In this document: positions 9,364 to 18,722 of the stretch, one piece after another | How positions within the stretch are numbered: position 1 is the first letter of the stretch | How the letters are laid out: every line of letters begins with the position of its first letter | Position numbers and translations under genes: made by a program | From: Bacillota bacterium | GTDB lineage: Bacteria; Bacillota; Negativicutes; Sporomusales; Sporomusaceae | NCBI GenBank assembly: GCA_017889705.1 | Contig: JAGGAB010000014.1 | Span: forward strand, 16,968-80,967 | Direction: 5' to 3' | DNA length: 64,000 nt | The notes under the pieces: generated by a model | Databases searched by the model: none | What the model was told of the DNA's origin: nothing | What the model saw: only the letters and a program-made list of their open reading frames with translations

Positions 9364-10359
9364 GTGGACAAAAAAAATGCAGCTATTACCGGGGTAGGTA
9401 TCTGTGTTCCTAATCAAGTGCTCACTAATGATGAAGTGGCCAAATACACGAAAACCACAGCTGAGTGGATAGAGAGCCGGACGGGAATCAGCAAACGGCG
9501 TATTGCTAGTCCTGAGCAAGCAGCTTCTGATTTAGGGGTAATTGCGGCCGAACAGGCGTTAACTAATGCCGGACTATCTGCCAAAGACGTGGATTTAATC
9601 ATTGCGGCAACTGCTACGCCTGATATGTTATTTCCTGCGACTGCCTGCATTATTCAGCATAAGCTCGGACTTAAAAACACAGCCGCCTTTGATTTAGAAG
9701 CAGGCTGCTCTGGTTTTATATATGCGCTCAATGTAGGCTCTCATTTTATTACCAGCGGGCAGTACCGCACCGTTTTAGTTATTGGTACAGAAGTACTGTC
9801 CCGATTGCTAGATTGGGAGGATCGTGAAACCAGTGTAATTATGGGTGACGGTGCAGGTGCTGTTGTGCTGCAACCGGCGCTGCCGGGCTATGGCATCTTG
9901 TCCTGCTGTCTGGGCGCCGATGGTTCCGGCGGCGAATATCTCCGGCTTCCTGCCGGCGGTTCCCGTATGCCAATTACGCATCAGGCGATTGACCAAAAAA
10001 TGCATCTGTTTAAAATGAATGGCCCGGAGGTCTTTCGTTTTGCTATGCAAAAAGTACCGGAAGCTATTAATCAGGTTCTTGCCTTATCACAAACTTCGTT
10101 GGAAGAAGTATCGCTCATTGTTCCCCATCAAGCCAATCTGCGGATTTTGGAGGCGGTTGCCAGAGTCATGGATATTTCCATGGATAAATTTATAGTAAAT
10201 ATGGACAGGTATGGCAATACCTCTTCCGCCTCTATTCCCATTGCATTATATGAGGCTTTGGCAGAAGGTCGAATCAACCATGGCGATCACATTGTCCTTA
10301 CCGGCTTCGGGGCTGGCTTAACATGGGGTTCAATTCATATGTGCTGGCAAGCTAAATAG
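9364..10359 (+). CDS. FabH-like 3-oxoacyl-ACP synthase III (KAS III), copy A
   Basis: 331 aa, GTG start. The full KAS III catalytic triad is visible: Cys115 in LEAGCSGFIY, His255 in VPHQAN and Asn285 in GNTSSAS, with the closing GFGAGLTWGS. KAS III enzymes condense an acyl-CoA with malonyl-ACP or, in secondary metabolism, transfer an acyl group. A close paralogue lies at 11954-12952 and a free acyl carrier protein between them. Two FabH genes with only one ACP and none of the housekeeping fatty-acid genes (fabD, fabG, fabF) point to a specialised pathway rather than bulk fatty acid synthesis. Confidence 0.92.
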   Translation: MDKKNAAITGVGICVPNQVLTNDEVAKYTKTTAEWIESRTGISKRRIASPEQAASDLGVIAAEQALTNAGLSAKDVDLIIAATATPDMLFPATACIIQHKLGLKNTAAFDLEAGCSGFIYALNVGSHFITSGQYRTVLVIGTEVLSRLLDWEDRETSVIMGDGAGAVVLQPALPGYGILSCCLGADGSGGEYLRLPAGGSRMPITHQAIDQKMHLFKMNGPEVFRFAMQKVPEAINQVLALSQTSLEEVSLIVPHQANLRILEAVARVMDISMDKFIVNMDRYGNTSSASIPIALYEALAEGRINHGDHIVLTGFGAGLTWGSIHMCWQAK

Positions 10360-10434
10360 AGACTAGCATTCAGATAAAGGAGTTCTTAGTTTGCTTTACC
10401 CTCACTGGCACTAGCTGCAAGGAAGGAGCCTAGG

Positions 10435-11436
10435 ATGACTGAATGGTCAATTGTTCCTGTTGATAAAAATAATATTGGACAAGTTCCCGCTTTATTCCGA
10501 AAAGTATATGATGATGAGTATTTGCACAAAAAAGTATACCAGCCAGACATATTATGGCAGCAAATACAAACCGGAAATTTAGCGGCTGTGCTGGCTTATT
10601 CTCCGTCAGGCTTGCCGATTGGCTATGTGGCATTAGGCAGATTGCATTCCAATCCTCGCCTTTGGGAAGAGCAAGGGCTGATTGTTGATCCGGCACACAA
10701 GGATTCGGGTGTAGCAGTTCCCTTGGCAGAATACTTCACGAAACGGGAAAACCACCGAAATATCGAAATTGACGGCATATTTTCTTATGCGGTCTGTTAT
10801 CATTATTTTACCCAGATAATTTGTGCAAAAGCCGGCTGGAATGATTGTTTTTTATTGCTGGATTATATCAACAAATCGCTTTATACCCGCCAACCAGCTG
10901 CTGACAGAGTAGCTTGCGTCATGATGTATTCGGAATTTATAGAGCAGACAAATGTCTCCTATTTACCACGCTGTTATGAAGAATTCATTCGTCAAATTTC
11001 CCAGCCTTTGTATCCAAGAGATTTTCAATTGGGAAAAGCTCTCTTGCCAAACAACCAAACGACCATTTGGGAAGAAGTCGGTCATCTGCCAACAGGCAGC
11101 AGGCAGATAGCAGTTCAAACCCTTGGCAGCGATTGGTCAGAGGTAGCAGGAAACATTCTGGAGCATGCAAAGCAGCATAAGCTAATCAGCCTGCAGGTAA
11201 TTCTTAATATGGCTTGTCCTTGTATTGATACGGCTGTAACTATCTTGCGGCAACAGGGATTTTTTCTTGGCGGTTTGGCACCTCGCTGGTTTGGCAGTGA
11301 TGGTATTGTAATGCAAAGAATTCTGGATAAGGAGCCGGATTACAATACGATTAAACTATATACCAAAACCGGCAAAAATTTATTAGCTGCAATCCAAGCC
11401 GATCAGCAAACCGTGCAACAGCAATCTTTCCTGTAA
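10435..11436 (+). CDS. GNAT-like protein, family member A
   Basis: 333 aa. The N-terminal half looks like a GNAT acyltransferase fold (VPALFRKVYDDEY, GYVALGRLHSNPR, GLIVDPAHKDSGVAVPL), though the usual acetyl-CoA loop RxxGxG is degenerate. The C-terminal half is a second conserved region ending in GFFLGGLAPRWFGSDG and IKLYTKTGKNLL. Three relatives lie nearby (12963-13964, 17680-18702 and, more distantly, 21244-22545). It directly follows the first KAS III gene, and its sister directly faces the second, so a KAS III/GNAT pairing seems functional. A plausible role is transfer of an ACP- or CoA-bound acyl chain to an amine, but no substrate can be named. Confidence 0.7.
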   Translation: MTEWSIVPVDKNNIGQVPALFRKVYDDEYLHKKVYQPDILWQQIQTGNLAAVLAYSPSGLPIGYVALGRLHSNPRLWEEQGLIVDPAHKDSGVAVPLAEYFTKRENHRNIEIDGIFSYAVCYHYFTQIICAKAGWNDCFLLLDYINKSLYTRQPAADRVACVMMYSEFIEQTNVSYLPRCYEEFIRQISQPLYPRDFQLGKALLPNNQTTIWEEVGHLPTGSRQIAVQTLGSDWSEVAGNILEHAKQHKLISLQVILNMACPCIDTAVTILRQQGFFLGGLAPRWFGSDGIVMQRILDKEPDYNTIKLYTKTGKNLLAAIQADQQTVQQQSFL

Positions 11437-11568
11437 TCGAAAAAATCATTTAGAAAAAATGATTTTGTTTGTATAATAGTAAACTATTACCTTTTCTCTG
11501 CTCACCACGGTACACCGAGCAATTGGGGGTGATAGCACTATAGAATAATGTTGAGAGGAGAATTAACA

Positions 11569-11811
11569 ATGGCAACAATGGAAAGATTAAGCGGTGTAAT
11601 TCTGAAGTTTAAAAAAGGTAAAATTTCGGAGGAAGCCCTTAAACCGGAAGCTTTGTTTGTAGAAAACCTAGGCTTTGATTCTCTGGATTTTAGCGAATTG
11701 CTTGTTCTGGTTGAGAATGAGTTTGGGTTGGAATTGGAATTGGACGGTCTGAGACAGTATACTACGCTCCAATCTATGGTCAGCTATATTGACAGCCGTC
11801 TTGCTGGCTAA
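11569..11811 (+). CDS. Acyl carrier protein
   Basis: 80 aa, ATG 11569 behind GAGAGGAG. The phosphopantetheine attachment site is Ser38 in GFDSLDFSELLVLVE, the usual D-S-L context at the start of helix 2; the rest is acidic and helical as expected. It sits between two KAS III genes and is followed by a strong terminator, so it is probably the dedicated carrier of this locus rather than the housekeeping AcpP. Confidence 0.93.
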   Translation: MATMERLSGVILKFKKGKISEEALKPEALFVENLGFDSLDFSELLVLVENEFGLELELDGLRQYTTLQSMVSYIDSRLAG

Positions 11812-11840
11812 ATTTATTGACTCTGTGGTAATGAAATGAC

Positions 11841-11889
11841 AAAAACCTCCGCTATTAGGTACAAAAAGGCTTGATAGAGGAGGTTTTTG
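11841..11889 (+). terminator. Intrinsic terminator after the ACP gene
   Basis: AAAAACCTCC and GGAGGTTTTT form the outer arms of a hairpin followed by T-rich sequence. It separates the ACP unit from the second KAS III gene. Confidence 0.75.
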
Positions 11890-11953
11890 TTATAACCATA
11901 TATAATTGCTTATACGTTTTTCAGCCATACAAAACTACCGTGGGGTGAAGAAT

Positions 11954-12952
11954 ATGTCTAAAAATAAGCTTCGGTCAGGTATTGCCGGCGTTGGTATGTA
12001 TGTTCCCGACAAAACAGTGACCAATGCCGAATTGGAAAAAATTGTAGAAACCAGTGATGAGTGGATTCAATCCCGTACTGGAATTAAGGAGCGACATATT
12101 GCCAGTACCGAACAGGCGGCATCCGATCTGGGAGTTATTGCTGCAAAACAAGCCCTGGCAAACGCAAAAATTTCACCGTCAGAAGTAGATCTAATTATTG
12201 TTGCGACAGCAACTAGTGACATGCAATTCCCCTCTACTGCCTGCATCATACAGGCCGCTCTGGGGCTAAATGACGTTCCGGCTTTCGACGTGACAGCAGG
12301 ATGTGCCGGCTTTATTTATGGGCTGTCTATAGGAAGTCAGTTCATTGAAAATGGGACATATGAAAATGTATTGGTAATAGGAACCGAAGTGTTATCGAAA
12401 ATAACCAATTGGACAGATCGGGAAACCTGTGTACTACTGGCTGACGGTGCTGGCGCAGTTGTGCTGCGTCCTGCTTTGCCGGGATACGGATTACTGGCTT
12501 TGCGTTTGGGGGCTGACGGCTCCGGTGGCAAACACTTATTGATGCCGGCGGGGGGGTCGCGTATGCCGGTAACGTCGGAGGCTATTGAGAAGAACCTAAA
12601 TACCTTACATATGAATGGGCACGAAGTATTTAAGTTTGCCATGAAAAAACTGCCGGAAGCAGTGGAACAGGTATTGATGGCAGCCCAGATAGACAAGAAC
12701 GAGGTTGCTCTAGTAATACCTCATCAGGCCAACCGGCGCATCATTGAAGCTGCGGCTCGCAACTTAGAGATGCCTATTGAAAAGTTTATGATAAATTTAG
12801 ACAGATACGGCAATACTTCTTCGGCCTCTATCCCGATTGCTTTGTATGAAGCTCTTGAGAATTACCTGATAAAACCAGGTGATAACATTGTTCTGGTTGG
12901 TTTTGGCGCAGGATTGACCTGGGGCGCTGTTGCCATGCGCTGGGGCATGTAA
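11954..12952 (+). CDS. FabH-like 3-oxoacyl-ACP synthase III (KAS III), copy B
   Basis: 332 aa; the start at ATG 11954 follows GGGGTGA, and the open frame upstream carries no family sequence. Same triad as copy A: Cys in VTAGCAGFIYGL, His in IPHQANRR, Asn in GNTSSASIP. The two proteins are alike along their full length, so they arose by duplication. It ends 10 bases before the convergent GNAT-like gene. Either enzyme could prime a short acyl chain, or the two could form a heteromeric or sequential pair. Confidence 0.92.
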   Translation: MSKNKLRSGIAGVGMYVPDKTVTNAELEKIVETSDEWIQSRTGIKERHIASTEQAASDLGVIAAKQALANAKISPSEVDLIIVATATSDMQFPSTACIIQAALGLNDVPAFDVTAGCAGFIYGLSIGSQFIENGTYENVLVIGTEVLSKITNWTDRETCVLLADGAGAVVLRPALPGYGLLALRLGADGSGGKHLLMPAGGSRMPVTSEAIEKNLNTLHMNGHEVFKFAMKKLPEAVEQVLMAAQIDKNEVALVIPHQANRRIIEAAARNLEMPIEKFMINLDRYGNTSSASIPIALYEALENYLIKPGDNIVLVGFGAGLTWGAVAMRWGM

Positions 12953-12962
12953 GAATGGCGCC

Positions 12963-13964
12963 TCAGCGATTTACTGCTTCGCGATCAGCACGGATAAAAG
13001 CCAGCAAATCTTTGGCTGTTTTGCTGTATAGCTTAATCTGCTCATAATCAGGTTCTGTCTCCAGTAATTTTTGCAGCAGCAATCCGTCGCTGCCAAACCA
13101 CTGTGGCAGCAAGCCACCCAGGAAAAACCCACGGTCCCGCATAGCTTTTACAGCTGCACCCAAAGCAGGGTAAGCTGTATTGACAGCAATTTGCAGACTG
13201 ATTACCTTTCTGCTGGCAGCTTCATGTAATAGTTCATCTAGGCAAGCCAGCCAGTCGGCACCAATTTCCCGGACAGAAATCTTCCAAGTCTGAGCTGCTG
13301 CGTAATAATTTTCCTCTCTGACAGTCAAGCCAGTCATAGGCAGGGGGCCATCGGCTGGCAAAATTGCTCTCGGTTTCAAAGACTGAACTAAACTACCCAC
13401 AATCCCTACATATTCTGGCGGAACATAAACAGGGGTAATTGGCTCCGACTTTTCCTGAAAACTCATCACACAGGATATTCGTTGGGAAGACACAGCACGA
13501 TGATCTTTGAAACTTTCAGCTGAGAGTTGCAACAATTCTATGGCGCAATCATGCAGTCCTGATTTGGCGGCACCAATTTGCGTAACATAATGGTGGCACA
13601 CGGCTTCGCAAAAAATACCGTTGTAGTCAGTAAGACCGATAACTGCTGGCTCAAAGTAAATTTTTGTTAACAGTGACGATAAATTACTATATTTGAAAGC
13701 AGGATGTATTACCATATTTCCGGCCTCCCACAACCGGGGGTTAGGAGCATTTTTAAACATAGAAACATAACCTGCCGGCTGCCCCTGCCAGTCAAAAGCC
13801 AAAGCAGCATTTACGCGGCCGGCAGAAATTTCCTGCCATAAGATGTCCGGATCATATACATCTTTAACCGGAAAATCGTTACCATATACTGACTGGAATA
13901 CAGTACTAACGTGTCTGACATTAATACTGTCTACCGGCACAATCTGAAATTCCTCAGCAACCAA
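12963..13964 (-). CDS. GNAT-like protein, family member B
   Basis: 333 aa from TTG 13964, preceded by GGAGGGG. Same architecture and length as member A: N-terminal GNAT-like half (FQSVYGNDFPVKDVYDPDILW, GNMVIHPAFKYSNLSSLL) and a C-terminal half ending GFFLGGLLPQWFGSDG and IKLYSKTAKDLL. It begins a leftward series of genes on the opposite strand to the KAS III genes. The shared stretch DPDILWQ in both copies and the conserved C-terminus suggest a defined family rather than two unrelated acetyltransferases. Function unknown. Confidence 0.7.
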   Translation of the reverse strand: MVAEEFQIVPVDSINVRHVSTVFQSVYGNDFPVKDVYDPDILWQEISAGRVNAALAFDWQGQPAGYVSMFKNAPNPRLWEAGNMVIHPAFKYSNLSSLLTKIYFEPAVIGLTDYNGIFCEAVCHHYVTQIGAAKSGLHDCAIELLQLSAESFKDHRAVSSQRISCVMSFQEKSEPITPVYVPPEYVGIVGSLVQSLKPRAILPADGPLPMTGLTVREENYYAAAQTWKISVREIGADWLACLDELLHEAASRKVISLQIAVNTAYPALGAAVKAMRDRGFFLGGLLPQWFGSDGLLLQKLLETEPDYEQIKLYSKTAKDLLAFIRADREAVNR

Positions 13965-14029
13965 CCATTTCCCCTCCAGTACCTGTGTGTTATAAAATGT
14001 ACAAACCTCTATTTATATATTTCTAAACT

Positions 14030-14875
14030 TTACCGTGATTGCAAATGTGAGCTTAATGACAACAGCAAATTGCCTGCTACTTGCCGCCGGTAGGCGGCAC
14101 CAGCCCGGACATCATTAATCGGACTGACACCGTCAGCTGCCAACTTCGCAGCCTGCCGTAAAACATCTGTTGTCAAAACTTTTCCCTTGAGAAAGGCTTC
14201 CACTTCCGGCAGCATGACAATAGTTTTTCCCACACTGCCCCAGGCTAGTTTAATTTGATTCAATCTGTTATCCTGCCCTAATTCCAGTAAAACAGCCAAA
14301 CTGACAACGGCAATCGCCAACGCTTGGCGTTTGCCAACCTTATAATAATGAGACTGCACCGCTTCTGCCGGCAGCGGCAAGCTAACTCCAGTCACAATTT
14401 CGCCTGGCTGCAATACTGTACTGCCAGGTCCCAGAATAAACTCCACAATAGGCACCCTGCGCAATCCCCGTACACTTGCCACCACTACTACCGCACCAAA
14501 AACATAAAGTGGTGCCAGCGTATCGCCTGCCGGCGAGGCTGTGCAAAGATTGCCGCCCAAGGTAGCACAATGCCTGATGGGCGGAGATGCAAATACATTC
14601 AACGCCTCCCACAATGCCCGAAAACGTTTCTGAATGATTTCATGCTCCAGCAACTGCTGAATAGTTACACCGGCTCCGATAAAAAGCCCATCTTGCTCCT
14701 GGGTTATTGTTTGCAGATTAGGTAATTTTTCGAGGGCAAACAGCACCGGCACCTTTTCACCGCTTTTGCGCAGCCGCACTAAAAGGTCGGTTCCCCCTGC
14801 TAGTATTTGCCCGGCAGGGTACTGCTCAAACTGACGCCACAACTCTTCCAGCGAGGTCGGAAAGAAAATGTGCAT
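14030..14875 (-). CDS. Molybdenum hydroxylase FAD-binding subunit (CoxM/XdhB-like)
   Basis: 281 aa; ATG 14875 overlaps the stop of the iron-sulfur subunit gene (TAATG). The PCMH-type FAD domain shows AGGTDLLVRLRKSG and ATLGGNLCTASPAGDTLAPL. With the next two genes it forms a complete xanthine-dehydrogenase-family heterotrimer: this subunit passes electrons from the 2Fe-2S subunit to FAD and then to NAD or another acceptor. Confidence 0.93.
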   Translation of the reverse strand: MHIFFPTSLEELWRQFEQYPAGQILAGGTDLLVRLRKSGEKVPVLFALEKLPNLQTITQEQDGLFIGAGVTIQQLLEHEIIQKRFRALWEALNVFASPPIRHCATLGGNLCTASPAGDTLAPLYVFGAVVVVASVRGLRRVPIVEFILGPGSTVLQPGEIVTGVSLPLPAEAVQSHYYKVGKRQALAIAVVSLAVLLELGQDNRLNQIKLAWGSVGKTIVMLPEVEAFLKGKVLTTDVLRQAAKLAADGVSPINDVRAGAAYRRQVAGNLLLSLSSHLQSR

Positions 14876-15348
14876 TAACTCTCCCTCCCTTGCAGCTGGC
14901 GGGCTGCCATTAATACGGCTTCCACAATTTTTTGATAACCAGTACAGCGGCAAAGGTTGCCACTCAACCCTACCCGCACCTGGTCTGGCGTCGGATCAGG
15001 GCAGCGATTTAGTAAATCAAGCGAGGCCAAAATCATACCAGGGATGCAAAAACCGCACTGTACGGCACCGCAATCAATAAAGGCCTGCTGCATAACATGT
15101 AGCCTTTCTTCAATAGCTACGCCTTCCGCTGTGAGAATTTGGCGATTTTCGAGCTGTGCTGCCAGCATAAGGCAAGACAGGCGGCTTTCGCCGTCAACCA
15201 AAATTGTGCAAGCACCGCACTCGCCAGCCCCACAGCATTCTTTTACACCGGTAAGCCCCAGATCTTCCCGCAGCAAATCCACCACCCGGCGGTCAGGTTT
15301 GGTTTCTATCGTAGTTTCTTTGCCATTGAGTATAAATGTCAGCTTCAT
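14875..15348 (-). CDS. Molybdenum hydroxylase 2Fe-2S subunit (CoxS/XdhC-like)
   Basis: 157 aa. The N-terminal plant-type ferredoxin cluster ligands are in ECCGAGECGACTILVDG with the fourth Cys in SCLMLA, and the C-terminal cluster in CGAVQCGFCIPGM and GNLCRCTGYQKI. Typical length. It overlaps the catalytic subunit gene by four bases and the FAD subunit gene by one, showing tight translational coupling. Confidence 0.96.
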   Translation of the reverse strand: MKLTFILNGKETTIETKPDRRVVDLLREDLGLTGVKECCGAGECGACTILVDGESRLSCLMLAAQLENRQILTAEGVAIEERLHVMQQAFIDCGAVQCGFCIPGMILASLDLLNRCPDPTPDQVRVGLSGNLCRCTGYQKIVEAVLMAARQLQGRES

Positions 15349-17699
15349 GAATTGCCCGCCTTTCTGTTTTTTTCCATTGCCAGCAAAATCTTTTCAGCTG
15401 TCAGCGGGCCGCCGGCAATTCTTGTTCCGGTTATGGAAGCAATAGCATTTGCCAGCGCCGGCAAAATACCGTTAACCCCAATCTCGCCGACACCTTTCAT
15501 GCCAAACGGGCCGTCATCCTGATTAAGCGGAACAACAATCGTCTCCATCGGGGGTAAATCAAGTGCAGTCGGCAAAATATAGGTGGAAAAATCACCTGTC
15601 ACAATTTTGCCCTCTTTGACGATAAAATCTTCAAACAAAGCATATCCCAGCCCCTGCGCCGCACCGCCCTGGATTTGCTGTTCAAATAGTTGCGGATTAA
15701 GCACCCGTCCAGCTTCCACACAGGTTAATAAATCACAGACTCTAACACTACCTGTCAGTTGGTCAACCTCTATCCGGACCAATTGAACGGCAAAAGAAAA
15801 TATCTTATGGGGATAGCCATGTATGCGAAGATTAGCGCCAGTAGCAGGAATCTGCGCAGCAGGTTCACAGGTATAGCTATAGGTTGCCACACGCTCGGTC
15901 GCATCCATCATACTTGCGGCCAGCGCAATTGGTATTCCCTTACCGGAAGCACCGTGTACAATCCGGCCCGGCAAAAGCAGCAAATCATCTCGCTTAACCG
16001 CTGTAAGCATTTGGAATGATAAGATTAACGCCGCCCTGTCAAGCAACTTGTTTTTTAACAATTCAGCCGCACCAATCAAAGCATTACCATAGGTAAACGT
16101 CGTCCGGCTGGCCGAAGAGGACGCGGACGGCAGTGTCAGCGAAGTATCAGGTAAAATCAATTCCATAGCCTCATAAGGCTGGCATAAAATGTGGCTGACA
16201 ATCTGCAAACAAGTTGTCGCATTACCCTGCCCCATATCAGCCACCCCGGAGTATACACTGATGGTTCCATTAGCCTTGAGTTCTAGCTTGGCATTAGCAT
16301 AATCGGCAACACTGGGGCCAAAGCCCTGACAATGATGACAAGCAGCTAGGCCAACACTCCGTTTTGTGAAAGGCGGAGCCGCCTGTTCCCATTCCTCCCG
16401 TTCTAACCAAAGTCTATGCTTATGCACAGTTTCCAGACATTCGGTAAACCCGGCTGCACTAGTAAGCACTACACCAGCCGGAGTGGTATCGCCACGCCGC
16501 AAGGCGTTTTTCAACCGGAACTCAAGCGGATCAAAGCTACCCAGTTTAACCAATTCATCAACAGCCTGTTCAATCCCGGCAGTAGCCTGCGGCACACCAA
16601 AACCGCGGAAAGCACTGGCCACCGGATTATTGGTATATACGGCCATCCCCTGAATAGAAGTATGCTCAATGCGATAAGGTCCGCCGGCATGTTCCATCGC
16701 CAATGCCAACACCTGCCCGCCTAAGGCTGAATAAGCTCCGCTGTCAAACACCAACCTGCAGTCGAGAGCGCGCAAATATCCGTCCTTATCACAACCCAAT
16801 CGGTAAGTAAGTTCTCCCGGATGCCGCTTGGTTCCGGCAAGTATGCTCTCTTCCCGTGAATACCATATCTTTACCGGTCGGCCGCCGGAATGAAAAGCAG
16901 CCAGTGCCAAAAAACCTTGAACAGTAACCCCGTCCTTGCCGCCAAACCCACCTCCAAGATAAGGGGCCGTCACCCGCATTTTCATCGGCGAAATGCCTAA
17001 TGCCTCAGCCAGCTCCAGCCGGTCACGAAACGGCGTTTGAGTCGATACAATCATATGTAATAGTCCTGCTTCATCAAGCCAGGCAACCCCAGTCTGCGTT
17101 TCCAAAAAAGCGTGTTCCTGCCAGTTAACCGTCACAGTCACTTCTGCTACTAAATCACACTCAGACAAATAAGCGGCTCCCCGACCACAGCTAATTTCGC
17201 CGCTAAGCAAAATATTGCCATCAGGCCGCCCTTCATGCAGCAGGGGCGCATCTTGTTTTAACGCATCCTTGGCCGCAAACACCGTCGGTATTGGTTCATA
17301 CTCAACGACTACAGCCGCCAAACCCTGTGACAAAGCCGTTTGGGTTTCTGCAATAACCAGCGCCACTGCATCCCCTAAATGCCGCACCTTATCATCCGCC
17401 AAAATGGGCTGGTCTTTTTCAAAAATCCCCAGGCGATTACTGCCCTTAATATCTTTAGAAGTTAGTACGGCAACAATCCCAGGCACCTGCTCGGCAGCAG
17501 CAATGTCGATATGCTTAATATAGGCATGCGCGTGTTCTGAGCGCTTTACTCCCGCCCAGACGAAGTTTTCAGGATAATAGTCTGCTGCATATTTCTCTTG
17601 TCCGGTAACCTTGCCCACGGCATCTACTCTTGGCGCATTGCGCCCAATCTCAAATTGGCCGCCGACAGCCTGCTCCAATTTATATTGTAGTGTTTCCAC
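15345..17699 (-). CDS. Molybdenum hydroxylase catalytic subunit (xanthine dehydrogenase family)
   Basis: 784 aa from GTG 17699, which lies downstream of GGAGG inside the end of the preceding gene. Molybdopterin-binding motifs include GGGFGGKDGV, ASAFRGFGVPQ and DMGQGNATT, and the catalytic Glu lies in GVGEIGVNGI near the C-terminus. The CO-dehydrogenase active-site signature (AYRCSFR) is absent; ASAFRGFGVPQ is found there, so this is a hydroxylase of an aromatic heterocycle, aldehyde or purine. It is embedded between two genes of the GNAT-like family, with which it shares an operon, so its natural substrate may be a product of this locus and not a free purine. Confidence 0.92.
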   Translation of the reverse strand: METLQYKLEQAVGGQFEIGRNAPRVDAVGKVTGQEKYAADYYPENFVWAGVKRSEHAHAYIKHIDIAAAEQVPGIVAVLTSKDIKGSNRLGIFEKDQPILADDKVRHLGDAVALVIAETQTALSQGLAAVVVEYEPIPTVFAAKDALKQDAPLLHEGRPDGNILLSGEISCGRGAAYLSECDLVAEVTVTVNWQEHAFLETQTGVAWLDEAGLLHMIVSTQTPFRDRLELAEALGISPMKMRVTAPYLGGGFGGKDGVTVQGFLALAAFHSGGRPVKIWYSREESILAGTKRHPGELTYRLGCDKDGYLRALDCRLVFDSGAYSALGGQVLALAMEHAGGPYRIEHTSIQGMAVYTNNPVASAFRGFGVPQATAGIEQAVDELVKLGSFDPLEFRLKNALRRGDTTPAGVVLTSAAGFTECLETVHKHRLWLEREEWEQAAPPFTKRSVGLAACHHCQGFGPSVADYANAKLELKANGTISVYSGVADMGQGNATTCLQIVSHILCQPYEAMELILPDTSLTLPSASSSASRTTFTYGNALIGAAELLKNKLLDRAALILSFQMLTAVKRDDLLLLPGRIVHGASGKGIPIALAASMMDATERVATYSYTCEPAAQIPATGANLRIHGYPHKIFSFAVQLVRIEVDQLTGSVRVCDLLTCVEAGRVLNPQLFEQQIQGGAAQGLGYALFEDFIVKEGKIVTGDFSTYILPTALDLPPMETIVVPLNQDDGPFGMKGVGEIGVNGILPALANAIASITGTRIAGGPLTAEKILLAMEKNRKAGNS

Positions 17700-18702
17700 C
17701 GTTGTCTTTAACCTCCTTCCAATCCTGCTTAACCAATTCCAATATTCTTTCAGACCGTTTGGTATAGAGCAATATTCCATCAAAGTTGGGGGTTCCGACT
17801 ATCTTCTGCATTAAACAACCATCCTCATCAAACCAGCGTGGCAAACAACCGCTAATAAAATACCCTCGCTGCCGCAAAACATTGACAACCGCGCCTGTCC
17901 ACGGTTGAGTTAATCGGAAGAAAACCTGTTTCACTACTATCCCGTCAACGCTAGTCTCTTGCTCCATTTTATCCAAACAAGCCGCAAAATCAGCGCCAAT
18001 TTCGATGAAAGTAATACGTGCCACCCCGGCACTGACAAATAAGTCACACTTGCCCACGGTCACCACATCTTGAGGCAAATCACCGACACCACGCATAAAG
18101 GCATGACCATAGTCAGGCCCTTCATATAAAAATGGAAGCACTTTTTCATATACCGACGGTACATAAATAGTCTGCGGCTTTGGTTTATACGTGCGGAAAA
18201 GCAGTAGTGCCGATACCCGCGTAGCAACCTCGGGCGAATTCTTCAAAGAGCTGGCAGATGCATTACCCGGCATCAAGTCAATCTCCATACCTGTTTCACA
18301 AAAACCTTGCTGCAAACCTACCTTTTGGGAGAAAATATGATTGGAAACAGCCTCCAGCCAGACTGTTTCCATTGCATGTTGGACTGGTATTTTTTCCAAA
18401 GCATACTTGCACAATTGCAGAGAAATCCTACTTTTCCGGTAATCAGGTCTCACCATCAGCTGACCATGTTCATATAACTCACGATTTGGCGGAGAAGAAC
18501 TAAAAAAGGCAACCATACCAATCACCTTACCTGATTGTGTACGAGCTACAACCCGATATGCATCACCTTGGCTTTGCCGGATATATTCTGCCGAGTCATA
18601 TACTGTCTTAATCGGGTAATTTTCGCCATAAACCGCCCTATAAAGTTCAACAACTCCTGCAGCATCCTCCGGGCTAAACATGTCGATTTCCCAATCCTCC
18701 AT
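17680..18702 (-). CDS. GNAT-like protein, family member C
   Basis: 340 aa from ATG 18702, preceded by GAGGAGG. The N-terminus is a recognisable GNAT fold (LYRAVYGENYPIKTVYDS, KVIGMVAFFSS, GQLMVRPDYRKSRISLQL); the C-terminus repeats the family ending, GYFISGCLPRWFDEDG and ILLYTKRSERILELV. More diverged than A and B. Its last 20 bases overlap the molybdenum hydroxylase gene, and it follows the MATE gene by 20 bases, so it belongs to the leftward operon MATE-GNAT-hydroxylase. Confidence 0.72.
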   Translation of the reverse strand: MEDWEIDMFSPEDAAGVVELYRAVYGENYPIKTVYDSAEYIRQSQGDAYRVVARTQSGKVIGMVAFFSSSPPNRELYEHGQLMVRPDYRKSRISLQLCKYALEKIPVQHAMETVWLEAVSNHIFSQKVGLQQGFCETGMEIDLMPGNASASSLKNSPEVATRVSALLLFRTYKPKPQTIYVPSVYEKVLPFLYEGPDYGHAFMRGVGDLPQDVVTVGKCDLFVSAGVARITFIEIGADFAACLDKMEQETSVDGIVVKQVFFRLTQPWTGAVVNVLRQRGYFISGCLPRWFDEDGCLMQKIVGTPNFDGILLYTKRSERILELVKQDWKEVKDNGGNTTI

Positions 18703-18722
18703 AGAATCCTCCTCTTCTCCTA

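Noticed and set aside
14030..17699. Molybdenum hydroxylase trimer as aerobic CO dehydrogenase (CoxMSL)
   Set aside because: The active-site loop signature AYRCSFR is absent; the corresponding region reads ASAFRGFGVPQ.
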